Shown: piece after piece, positions 27,624-35,670 of the stretch
How the letters are laid out: each line of letters opens with the position of its first letter
How positions within the stretch are numbered: position 1 is the first letter of the stretch
From: Streptomyces lincolnensis
GTDB lineage: Bacteria > Actinomycetota > Actinomycetes > Streptomycetales > Streptomycetaceae
Direction: 5' to 3'
Assembly: GCF_001685355.1 (NCBI RefSeq)
Contig: NZ_CP016438.1
Location: forward strand, 6,200,001-6,264,000
Length of the DNA stretch: 64,000 nt
Notes under the pieces: generated by a model
What the model was told of the DNA's origin: nothing
What the model saw: only the letters and a program-made list of their open reading frames with translations
Databases searched by the model: none
Program-made: the position numbers and the translations under genes

Positions 27624-28309
27624 GCCAGCCCGTATCCCACGCCCCGCCGGGTGGTGATCACCGGCGGCCCCAGCGTGTCGAGCTTGCGCCGCAGATAGCT
27701 GATGTAGGTCTCCACCACGGTCGATTCGGGCGGCGTGTGCTCGTACTGCCAGACGTGGCGCAGGAGTTGCTCCTTGGGCACGATCCGGCCGCCGTTGCGC
27801 ACCAGGAAGCGCAGCAGGGCGTACTCGGTGGGGGTCAGTTCGACCGTGCGGCCGTCGCGGTGCACCGAGTACGTCGTCTCGTCCAACTCCAGGTCGCCGT
27901 AGCGCAAGGGGGGACGCTGCGGGATGACGTCGGCCGGGCGGGTGCGGCGCAGCACCGCAGTGATCCTGGCGACGACCTCGTCGATGTTGAACGGTTTGGT
28001 GATGTAGTCGTCGCCGAAGCCGAGGGCGCCGACGACCTCGGCGGGCGAGTCACGGGCGGTGAGGAAGACGAGCGCCAGGTCGGGCCGCTCGGCGCGGAGT
28101 TGGCGGCCCAGGGCGCGGCCGTCCCCGTCGGGCAGCATGACGTCGAGCAGCGCCACGTCCGGGCGGGTGCGCTCGCTGAGCGCGCGCGCCTCGCGGACGG
28201 TGCCCGCCGTCATCACCTCGAACCGGTGGTAGCGCAACGCGATCGCGAGGACGTCCGCGATGCTCTCCTCGTCCTCCACGACCAGCACGGTGCCTGGAGC
28301 CGTCGTCAT
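27620..28309 (-). CDS. OmpR-family response regulator
   Basis: A 229-residue regulator with a receiver domain (VVEDEES acidic pocket, phospho-acceptor Asp56 in LLDVMLPDGDG, Lys in ITKPF) and a C-terminal winged helix (LTPTEYALLRFLVRNGGRIV, then VVETYISYLRRKLD). The frame is open for hundreds of bases upstream, but ATG 28309 begins the receiver domain and follows GGGGG. It is the first gene of the operon with the kinase, and is divergent from the MMPL gene 156 bases away, a likely target. Confidence 0.95.
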   Translation of the reverse strand: MTTAPGTVLVVEDEESIADVLAIALRYHRFEVMTAGTVREARALSERTRPDVALLDVMLPDGDGRALGRQLRAERPDLALVFLTARDSPAEVVGALGFGDDYITKPFNIDEVVARITAVLRRTRPADVIPQRPPLRYGDLELDETTYSVHRDGRTVELTPTEYALLRFLVRNGGRIVPKEQLLRHVWQYEHTPPESTVVETYISYLRRKLDTLGPPVITTRRGVGYGLA

Positions 28310-28465
28310 GCCCCCAGTATCGGCACGACCACTGACAGTCGGCCCCGGTTCGCACTTTGGAGTTCCTTGAGAGTCATGGGCGTCCCGTGTCCACACCCGC
28401 GCCGCCCCCCGATTCTGTTGCCCAGGACCCGGGGGACCGACCGACGACCGACTGGGGTGTGGAAC

Positions 28466-30907
28466 GTGGCGGCATTGGCACGGTGGTGCTATCGGCACCG
28501 GCTGGTGGTCCTGTTGCTGTGGGTGGGGGCGTTGTTCGGGCTCGGAGCGGCCGGTTCGGCCGCGGGCACCGACTACGCGAACGTCTTCTCCCTTCCGGAC
28601 ACGGACTCCAAGCGCGCGTACGACCGGATGACGAAGGCGTTCCCGCAGACGGCCGGGGACACCGACACGGTGGTGTGGAAGGTTGACGAGGGATCGGTGC
28701 GGGACGCCTCCGTACGGTCCCGGATCGAGCCCGCGCTGGAGGAGATCGGCGCGATGCGGGGCATCGGTGAGGTCACCGACCCCTACGCCGCGGACGGCGC
28801 GGCGCAGATCAGCCGGGACGGGCGGATCGCGTACGCCCAGGTCACCTTCGCCGAGCAGGCGAACGCCGTACCCAAGGAGCTCATCGAGGACGTCGTCGGC
28901 ACGGCGCAGGCGGCCGAACGGGACGGTCTTCAGGTCGAGTTGGGCGGCCAGGCGATCGCCCGCACCCAGGAGCCCCCGATGGGCACCGCCGAACTGGTGG
29001 GTATCGTGGCGGCGGCGGTCGTGCTGTTCCTCGCCTTCGGCTCGCTGTTCTCCATGCTGCTGCCGCTCGTAGTGGCGATCGCCGGTGTCGGCAGTGGCCT
29101 GATGTCCACCTCGCTGCTCAGCCACGTCACGGACATGCCCGAAGTGGCCCCGCTGCTCGGCTCGTTGATCGGACTCGGCGTCGGCATCGACTACGCCCTG
29201 TTCATCGTCACCCGGCACCGGCGGGGCATCCTGCGCGGCACGGATCCCGAGGAGGCGGCCGTCACGGCCCTCAACACCTCGGGCCGAGCCGTGCTGTTCG
29301 CGGGCGGCACCGTCTGCATCGCGCTCGCCGGCATGCTGGTGATGAACATGCGCTTCCTGGACGGCGTGGTCATCGCCACCTCGCTGACCGTCGTGCTGAG
29401 CGTGCTGGCCGCGACGACCCTGCTGCCCGCCCTGCTGGGGCTACTCGGTGTGCGGGTCCTCAGCCGCAGGCAGCGGCGCCGGCTCGCGGTGACGGGGCCG
29501 GAGGCGGACGAGACGAGCGGGCTCGCGGCGCGCTGGTCGTCGTACGTCCAAAAGCGTCCGCGGTCGGTCGCCGCGCTGGCCCTCGCGGTCATGATGGTCC
29601 TCGCGCTGCCCGTGCTGTCGATCCGGCTCGGCGCCACCGACCAGGGCAACCACCAGGAGTCGCAGACCACCCGGCAGGCCTACGACCTGCTCGCCGAGGG
29701 CTTCGGGCCCGGCTTCAACGGCCCGCTCCAAGTGGTCGTCGTGGAGGGCGACGCGGCCGGGCTGGCCTCCCGCATCGAGTCGACCGAGGGGGTGGCCCAG
29801 GTCGCCGCCGCCCCGCCCGCGAACGGCGTCTCGGTGATCCAGGTCGTCCCGACGACGTCACCGCAGTCGGAGAAGACGGACCAGCTGATCGACCGGCTGC
29901 GCGACGACGTGATCCCCGCCTCCGGCACCGAGGCCCATGTGGGCGGTGTGACGGCCGTGTTCAAGGACTTCGCCTCCGTGACCGGCGAACGGCTGTCGTA
30001 CTTCATCGCCGCGATCATCGGGCTGGGCTTCCTGCTCCTGCTGATCGCCTTCCGTTCGATCGTGGTGCCGCTGACGGCGGCCCTGATGAACCTCGTCGCC
30101 GCCGCCGCGTCCTTCGGTGTCCTGGTCGCGATCTTCCAGTGGGGCTGGGGGACGGAACTCCTCGGCATCGGCAAGGAGGGCCCGATCACGGCGTTCCTGC
30201 CGGTCATCATGCTCTCCCTGCTCTTCGGCCTCTCCATGGACTACCAGGTCTTCCTGGTGAGCCGGATGCACGAGGAGTGGGTGCACACACGCGACAACGC
30301 GCGCGCGGTGCGCGTGGGCCTCGCCGAGACCAGCCGGGTCATCAACTGCGCGGCCCTGATCATGATCTGCGTGTTCAGCGCGTTCGTGCTGAGCGGCGAC
30401 CTGGAGGGCGCCATGGCGGGCATCGGCCTCGCCGCCGCCGTCGCCCTGGACGCCTTCATCCTGCGTACGGCGCTGGTGCCGGCCGCGATGCATTTGCTCG
30501 GCGACTCCAACTGGTGGCTGCCTCACTGGCTGGAGAAGCGGCTGCCGCATCTGGCGGTGGAGCCGAGGGAGGAGGCCGTGCCGCCTCCCTCGGAGAAGCC
30601 GGCGGACGGTCCCGCCTCGGTCGTCCACGGCTTCGTCCGTACGGCGGAGGGGGAGCCGGTGGAGGGGGCCGCGGTGTCGCTGCTGTCGCCCGGGGGCCGT
30701 CGACTGGACCGGGTCCTGTCGCTGGCCGACGGCTCCTACATCCTCTCCGTCCCGGCACCGGGCAGGTATCTGCTGTCGACCGAGGACGCGTCGTACGGCT
30801 CACGCGCGCGGGACGTCGTCGTGGGGGCGGGGCCCCTGGTGTACGACGTGGAGCTCGCCGAGGTCTCAGCGGCGGACTCGGAGGACGAGGTGGACGCGGT
30901 CAACTGA
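28466..30907 (+). CDS. MMPL-family RND transporter with C-terminal carboxypeptidase-regulatory-like domain
   Basis: A ~813-residue MMPL/RND-type exporter. Two repeats each contain an extracellular loop and a five-to-six-helix bundle; diagnostic segments are GLGVGIDYALFIVTRHRRG and FGLSMDYQVFLVSRMHEEW, with the proton-relay Asp-Tyr pairs. MMPL proteins export lipids, polyketides or siderophores. After residue ~705 there is a charged linker and a soluble beta-sandwich-like domain (VVHGFVRTAEGEPVEGAAVS through GRYLLSTED), resembling carboxypeptidase-regulatory domains, a fusion I do not regard as standard for MMPL proteins. The start is GTG 28466 (GTG 28457 also in frame). The gene is divergent from a two-component system and convergent with a TetR gene. 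Confidence 0.9.
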   Translation: MAALARWCYRHRLVVLLLWVGALFGLGAAGSAAGTDYANVFSLPDTDSKRAYDRMTKAFPQTAGDTDTVVWKVDEGSVRDASVRSRIEPALEEIGAMRGIGEVTDPYAADGAAQISRDGRIAYAQVTFAEQANAVPKELIEDVVGTAQAAERDGLQVELGGQAIARTQEPPMGTAELVGIVAAAVVLFLAFGSLFSMLLPLVVAIAGVGSGLMSTSLLSHVTDMPEVAPLLGSLIGLGVGIDYALFIVTRHRRGILRGTDPEEAAVTALNTSGRAVLFAGGTVCIALAGMLVMNMRFLDGVVIATSLTVVLSVLAATTLLPALLGLLGVRVLSRRQRRRLAVTGPEADETSGLAARWSSYVQKRPRSVAALALAVMMVLALPVLSIRLGATDQGNHQESQTTRQAYDLLAEGFGPGFNGPLQVVVVEGDAAGLASRIESTEGVAQVAAAPPANGVSVIQVVPTTSPQSEKTDQLIDRLRDDVIPASGTEAHVGGVTAVFKDFASVTGERLSYFIAAIIGLGFLLLLIAFRSIVVPLTAALMNLVAAAASFGVLVAIFQWGWGTELLGIGKEGPITAFLPVIMLSLLFGLSMDYQVFLVSRMHEEWVHTRDNARAVRVGLAETSRVINCAALIMICVFSAFVLSGDLEGAMAGIGLAAAVALDAFILRTALVPAAMHLLGDSNWWLPHWLEKRLPHLAVEPREEAVPPPSEKPADGPASVVHGFVRTAEGEPVEGAAVSLLSPGGRRLDRVLSLADGSYILSVPAPGRYLLSTEDASYGSRARDVVVGAGPLVYDVELAEVSAADSEDEVDAVN

Positions 30908-30943
30908 CCGGCCGGGTCCGGGTCCGGGTCCGGGTCCGGGTTC
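30908..30943. repeat. Hexamer repeat GGGTCC after the MMPL gene
   Basis: Four uninterrupted GGGTCC-type hexamers (about 30914-30941, ending GGGTTC) lie between the stop of the MMPL gene and the stop of the convergent TetR gene. No terminator hairpin is evident in the 34-base gap. Confidence 0.85.
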
Positions 30944-31715
30944 AGGCGGGGCGCTCGTGCTCACCCTCGGTGGGTGCGGGCGCCCCCTGCCGTGCGGCCG
31001 GGTCCGGCATCACCTTCGTCATCCCCGGCAGGAAGTCCGTGAACAGTTCGTGCACCTCCCGCACGAGCGGCCGCAGCACCCGGAACCGGGCCAGCGAGAC
31101 GCCCCGCGCGGTGAGCCGGGCACCGCGCGCGGCGAGCCGGTAGCTGCGTTCACGCCCCTCGGTCCGGTCGAAGATCCAGTACAGGACCAGGCCCATCTGG
31201 GAGAGCCACATCAGCTCCGGCAGGATGTCCCGCAGCTCCTCGGGGACCTTGGTCTTCGCCCCCCGCAGCACCTCCCGGTGCACCCCGATCGCCTCCACGC
31301 GCGCGTGCTCCGACTCGGGGGAGAAGGGGCTGAGCGGGCTGTCGGGGTCGGCGGCGTTCTTGAAGAACTGCACCGCGAACTCGTGGTACGGGGTGGCCAC
31401 GTCCAGCCACACCCGCAGCACCCCGGCGAGCCGCGCCTCCAGGTCGGTCTCCCGGTTCAGCACCTCCCGCACCGCCGCCCGGTGCTCGGCGGCGAGACGG
31501 TCGTAGAACCCCTGGATCAGGTGTTCCTTGCCCGCGAAGTAGTAGTACGCGTTGCCGACGGAGACCCCGGCCTCCTGGGCGATGGCCCGCATCGTCGTCT
31601 TGTCGTACCCGCGCTCCTGGAACAGCCGCATCGCCGTCTCCAGGATCAGCGCGCGGGTCTGCTCGGACTTGCTCGGGGTACCGCCCACTTCGGGGCCGTC
31701 TTGGTTCGCAGGCAC
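30942..31715 (-). CDS. TetR-family transcriptional regulator
   Basis: A ~257-residue regulator with an N-terminal TetR helix-turn-helix (TRALILETAMRLFQERGYDK, then AIAQEAGVSVGNAYYYF and KEHLIQGFYDRL) and a TetR_C-type ligand domain. The start is uncertain: the frame is open to TTG 31760; GTG 31715 leaves a short N-terminus before the HTH, and neither has a strong ribosome-binding site. It is convergent with the MMPL gene; TetR regulators next to MMPL exporters often repress them, but the binding site would have to lie elsewhere. Confidence 0.88.
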   Translation of the reverse strand: MPANQDGPEVGGTPSKSEQTRALILETAMRLFQERGYDKTTMRAIAQEAGVSVGNAYYYFAGKEHLIQGFYDRLAAEHRAAVREVLNRETDLEARLAGVLRVWLDVATPYHEFAVQFFKNAADPDSPLSPFSPESEHARVEAIGVHREVLRGAKTKVPEELRDILPELMWLSQMGLVLYWIFDRTEGRERSYRLAARGARLTARGVSLARFRVLRPLVREVHELFTDFLPGMTKVMPDPAARQGAPAPTEGEHERPA

Positions 31716-31817
31716 GGGACGAGAGCCTAATTCCTTCGCAGCGGCCCCCGAGGCGTCCAACGAGTGGTACGGACCCCGGCCGTCGTGGGCGGTCCCTGCC
31801 CGGACGGGTTCACCGGG

Positions 31818-32225
31818 TCACCGTCTCGCGAGTTCGGGCCGCTTGCTGTAGTCGGTGAAGCCGAAGACGTTGCCCCAGGGGTCGGCGAGCTCGACGGTCC
31901 AGCCGGTGGCGACGGAGGCGGGCTCGTCGAGGAGCGGGATGCCGACGTCCCGCATGCGCCGGGCGGCGGCCTGCGCGTCCGGCACCTCCAGCCACAGGCG
32001 CGGCGAGGGCCACGGCGGCGGGCGGTGCCCGATCTCCTCCTCCTGCCGCAGCAGGATCCCCGGCGTCTCCGGCCCCACCTTCAGCTGAGCGAGCCCGCCC
32101 TCGTCGAAGCGGAACCCCACGGTGAACCCGGCGCGCTCGTAGAAGTCGACGGCCTCGGCGAGGTCCCCGACGGGGAACAGGACGTTGTCGAAGCCGAGCA
32201 GTTCGTACGACTCTTCGTCTGACAT
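31818..32225 (-). CDS. VOC-superfamily (glyoxalase/bleomycin-resistance-like) protein
   Basis: A 135-residue two-module VOC fold. The N-terminal half reads LGFDNVLFPVGDLAEAVDFY then ERAGFTVGFRFDEGG; the C-terminal half has RMRDVGIPLLDEP and the signature ELADPWGNVFGFTDYSKRP. VOC proteins are metal-dependent isomerases, dioxygenases or binding proteins; nothing in the context fixes the substrate. ATG 32225 is divergent from the small ubiquitin-like gene, with 68 bases between them. Confidence 0.9.
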   Translation of the reverse strand: MSDEESYELLGFDNVLFPVGDLAEAVDFYERAGFTVGFRFDEGGLAQLKVGPETPGILLRQEEEIGHRPPPWPSPRLWLEVPDAQAAARRMRDVGIPLLDEPASVATGWTVELADPWGNVFGFTDYSKRPELARR

Positions 32226-32293
32226 ACCGTCAGAGTAGGCCGATGATCCGCCGGATCCCTGGATTGTCAGTGCTGCCTCGTACTGTCGGCGGC

Positions 32294-32686
32294 ATGGGAA
32301 TCGTGATGTTCGTCGATGAGACGACCAGCGGCGGCCGCACCGACGGCTGGGGCCTGGAGATCGCCGAGGAGCGGCTCGCCGTGCGCGAACTGATCCGCCG
32401 CCGGGTGTTCCAGGAGGTCGCGGAGTACAACGCGCGCACGCCGGGGGTCTTCCAGGGCCTGGTCCAGCCGGCCGACGCCGAGCGGGTGCTGAACGGCTAC
32501 GCGCTGCGTACACCCCGGCGGATAGACCCCGAGAAGCAGACCGAGCTGGCGCTCAGGGCCTTCGCGGGCAACGGCTTCCTGGTGCTGGTGGGGAACCGCC
32601 AGGTCACCGACCTCGACGAGGAGATCGACCTCGTGCTCGGCACCGAGGTCACCTTCCTGAAGCTCGTACCGCTGGTCGGGGGCTGA
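32294..32686 (+). CDS. Small putative ubiquitin-like (beta-grasp) protein ending in Gly-Gly
   Basis: A 130-residue protein. The ends look like a beta-grasp fold: an N-terminal hairpin (MFVDETTSGG, GWGLEI), a helix (ERLAVRELIRRRVFQEVAEYN), an insert of ~45 residues, and a final part reading FLVLVGNRQVTDLDEEIDL then GTEVTFLKLVPLVGG-stop. That ending matches, by eye, both ubiquitin (a VxGxQLxD turn, an ST/TEV strand, then Gly-Gly at the very end) and the MoaD/ThiS ending. It stops one base before the DUF4132 gene starts, so the two are co-translated. No E1, E2 or JAB gene is in the window. I chose ATG 32294; ATG 32306 is equally possible. Function is inference from fold-like features only. Confidence 0.6.
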   Translation: MGIVMFVDETTSGGRTDGWGLEIAEERLAVRELIRRRVFQEVAEYNARTPGVFQGLVQPADAERVLNGYALRTPRRIDPEKQTELALRAFAGNGFLVLVGNRQVTDLDEEIDLVLGTEVTFLKLVPLVGG

Positions 32687-32687
32687 C

Positions 32688-35153
32688 ATGCCGTACATCC
32701 AGACGTACAAGGAGCTGATCGCGCAGCGCGTCGCCGAGGGCGACACGGGTGCGCTCGCCGTCGACATGCTGAAGGCCGCGGCCGTCAACAACGGCGACTG
32801 GACCGGCCGCTGGACCCAGGTCCTCGGCCGGCTGCGCGAACTGCCCGCGGACGCGCGCAAGGCGCTCGCCGACGCCCTCGTGGAGCAGTACCACGCGGAC
32901 CGGGCCGGACCGGACGCCCGCGGCCATGCCCTGACCCTGCTGGGCATCGTGGCCCGGGACCTGCCCGAGGACTTCCTCTCCACCGAGCGGCTGAAGAAGC
33001 TCGACGAGCTGTCACGGCAGCACTCCTTCTGGCACGGCTCGTCCTACGAGGCCCTCGCCGAGGCCGAGCTGGCGACCGGCCGCGCCCTCGCGCCCGCCGT
33101 GGTGGCCGTCATCCGCCGCTCCGCCATGGACACCTACAGCCCGGCGTCCCTGACCCGGCTCGCGGCGAGGCTCACCACCCCCGCCCTCAACGTCGGCGAG
33201 GAATGGGCCGAGCAAGCCCTACGAGACACCGCCGACCCCGACTGGCAGGCCCTGCTCGCCCACACCACCACCGCCACCGCGGCCAGGCCGACGCCCCAGT
33301 GGAACCACCGCGCGGCCGCCCTGATCGACGCCCTCGGCGCCGACCGAATCCGCGAGACGATCCTGCCCTGGCTCGCCCTCGTCGGCCGCCCCCGCACCTT
33401 CCCGCTGGACCGCGCCGCCCACCAGCCGGACCACAACCACGCCTACGACCCCTACAACGCCAACGCCCTGCGCGGACTCACCTGGATCCTCGCCCTCCTG
33501 CCGCCGCACCCCGACACCACGCGCGCGCTCGGCGCCCTCGTCGACACCTCACTGAAGAAGGTCGCCGGCCTGGGCCCACGCAACCCCAAGGTCGCCAACG
33601 CGGCCGTCAACGCCCTCGCCCGCCTCGACGGCGAGAGCGCCCTCGCCGAACTGGCCCGCCTCGCCACTCGCGTCACCTACAAGGGCACGCTCAAGCCGCT
33701 CAACACCGCCCTGGACACCCGCGCCGAGGCGATGGGCCTCAGCCGCGAGGAGATCGAGGAACTGGCCGTCCCGGCCTACGGCCTGACGGAGATCGGCCGC
33801 GCCGAGCACCGCCTGGGTGACGTCACGGCGCTGATCGAGATCCACCGCACCAGAGCCCTGCTGACCTGGCGCAACGCCGCGGGCAAGCCGGTGAAGACGG
33901 TCCCGGCGTCCGTCCGGCGCGACCACGCCGACGACCTCAAGGACCTCAAGGCCGCTGCCAAGGACATCGACAGGATGCTCTCCGCCCAGAGCGAGCGCCT
34001 GGACCGCCAGTTCCTGGCCCGCCGCACCTGGCCGTACGCCGCCTGGCGCGAGCGCTACCTCGACCACCCCCTCGTGGGCACCCTGGCCCGCCGCCTGCTC
34101 TGGACGGTCGACGGCACGACGGTCGGACACGCCGACGGCGCCCTGCGCACCCTGACCGACGACCCCGTGGAGGACGGGCGGGAGGTGCGCCTGTGGCACC
34201 CGGTCGGTCACGACCCCGCCGAGATCGTCGCCTGGCGCGACTGGCTGGAGCGCCACGCGATCACCCAGCCGTTCAAACAGGCCCACCGCGAGGTCTACCT
34301 GCTAACGGACGCCGAACGCACCACGGCCACCTACTCCAACCGCTTCGCGGCCCACTTCCTGCGCCAGCACCAGTTCCACTCCCTGGCCGCCGTCCGGGGC
34401 TGGCACAACAAACTCCGCCTGTCCGTCGACGACGAGGCCCCGCCGGCCGTCCGCGAACTCCCGCAGTGGGGACTGCGCGCCGAGTACTGGATCGAGGGCG
34501 ACGGCGGCGAGAACTACGAGGACATCACCGAATCCGGCAGCTTCCTCCGCCTGCGCACCGACCAGGTCCGCTTCTACCCGATCGACGCCCCCGAGAACTC
34601 CGCCCACTGCTGCGGCGGCGAGTACCACATGTGGCTCCGCGACGGCCGGGACCCGGTCGACCCCCTCCCCCTGGACTCCGTCCCGCCCCTGGTCCTGTCC
34701 GAAGTCCTCCGCGACGTCGACCTCTTCGTCGGCGTGGCCAGCGTCGGCAACGACCCCACCTGGCAGGACGGCGGCCCGAGCGGCCGCTTCCGCGAGTACT
34801 GGACGTCGTACGGCTTCGGCGAACTCACCCAGAGCGCCGAGACCCGCCGCGTCCTGCTCGAACGCCTGATCCCGAGGCTGGCCATAGCCGACCGCTGCAC
34901 CCTCGAAGGCCGCTTCCTCCACGTCAAGGGCGAACGCCACACCTACAAGATCCACCTCGGCTCCGGCAACATCCTCATGACCCCCAACGACCAGTACCTC
35001 TGCATCGTCCCCAAGTCCGCCCCGGGCAGCGCCCCGCAGACCGGCTACCTCCCCTACGAGGGCGACCGCATGCTGGCGGTCATCCTCAGCAAGGCGATGC
35101 TGCTGGCGGACGACACGAGGATCACGGACCCGACGATCCTGAGCCAGCTGTGA
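32688..35153 (+). CDS. DUF4132 domain-containing protein
   Basis: An 821-residue cytoplasmic protein. The N-terminal two thirds are helical and rich in Leu/Ala/Arg (HEAT-like appearance). The C-terminal ~330 residues show the DUF4132 pattern: QPFKQAHREVYLLTDAE, YSNRFAAHFLRQHQF, RFYPID and TLEGRFLHVKGERHTYKIHL then GSGNILM. E. coli YehI/MolR-type proteins belong here; the biochemical activity is unknown. Translation is probably coupled to the small Gly-Gly-ending protein one base upstream, so the two likely function together. A truncated nucleotidyltransferase-like remnant follows directly after the stop. Confidence 0.88.
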   Translation: MPYIQTYKELIAQRVAEGDTGALAVDMLKAAAVNNGDWTGRWTQVLGRLRELPADARKALADALVEQYHADRAGPDARGHALTLLGIVARDLPEDFLSTERLKKLDELSRQHSFWHGSSYEALAEAELATGRALAPAVVAVIRRSAMDTYSPASLTRLAARLTTPALNVGEEWAEQALRDTADPDWQALLAHTTTATAARPTPQWNHRAAALIDALGADRIRETILPWLALVGRPRTFPLDRAAHQPDHNHAYDPYNANALRGLTWILALLPPHPDTTRALGALVDTSLKKVAGLGPRNPKVANAAVNALARLDGESALAELARLATRVTYKGTLKPLNTALDTRAEAMGLSREEIEELAVPAYGLTEIGRAEHRLGDVTALIEIHRTRALLTWRNAAGKPVKTVPASVRRDHADDLKDLKAAAKDIDRMLSAQSERLDRQFLARRTWPYAAWRERYLDHPLVGTLARRLLWTVDGTTVGHADGALRTLTDDPVEDGREVRLWHPVGHDPAEIVAWRDWLERHAITQPFKQAHREVYLLTDAERTTATYSNRFAAHFLRQHQFHSLAAVRGWHNKLRLSVDDEAPPAVRELPQWGLRAEYWIEGDGGENYEDITESGSFLRLRTDQVRFYPIDAPENSAHCCGGEYHMWLRDGRDPVDPLPLDSVPPLVLSEVLRDVDLFVGVASVGNDPTWQDGGPSGRFREYWTSYGFGELTQSAETRRVLLERLIPRLAIADRCTLEGRFLHVKGERHTYKIHLGSGNILMTPNDQYLCIVPKSAPGSAPQTGYLPYEGDRMLAVILSKAMLLADDTRITDPTILSQL

Positions 35154-35172
35154 CCTGTACATCGACTTGCCG

Positions 35173-35652
35173 ATGAGCTCCGTCGGCCCGGCGCCGGGGA
35201 TTCTCCCGCGCCTTGCGGACGGCCTACGGGGCGAGAAATGGGAGGTCGCCGTGGTCGACGTCGGACCGCTCGAAGCGCGGTTGCTCGACACTGATCCCGT
35301 CGGTGACGATGCCTGCGTGGTCGATCTCGAAGACCTGGTGGTCATGAAGGTGCGCGCCCTCGGCGATCGTGGTCTGCCGCGGGACGTGATCGACGTACAT
35401 GCCGCCTGCCGGCACTACTCCGTGATCGAGCTCGAACAGCTGGGGCTGCGCGACGAGGCGGAGTTCGACCTGGCCGAGCTGCGGGAGCGGCTGGAGAGCG
35501 TCGTATGGGTGAGTGACGAGGAGTTCGCGGCGTACGGGCTGGGGCAGGAGGAGATCGTGGAGTTGCGGCGGTGGGCGTTGGACTGGGAGTCCGATCTCGG
35601 GCTGCGGCTCGCTGAGGAGTATGACGATCCGGAAGACGACGACACCGAGTAG
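35173..35652 (+). pseudogene. N-terminally truncated AbiEii/AbiGii-type nucleotidyltransferase remnant
   Basis: The segment DLEDLVVMKVRALGDRGLPR then DVIDVHAACRHYSVIELEQL resembles the C-terminal part of actinobacterial AbiEii/AbiGii-type nucleotidyltransferase-like proteins, as far as I recall them. The N-terminal half that would carry the catalytic GS-x-D motif is absent: the frame begins (TTG 35167 or ATG 35173) only ~15 bases after the DUF4132 stop and has no ribosome-binding site. It therefore looks like a remnant joined to the end of the DUF4132 gene by a deletion or insertion. It could still be translated as a ~159-residue protein. Confidence 0.5.
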
Positions 35653-35670
35653 TGCTGTCTCCCGGTCGCT

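Noticed and set aside
35152..35175. Possible programmed frameshift joining the DUF4132 gene to the following frame
   Set aside because: No slippery heptamer is visible before the DUF4132 stop, and the downstream segment belongs to a different family.
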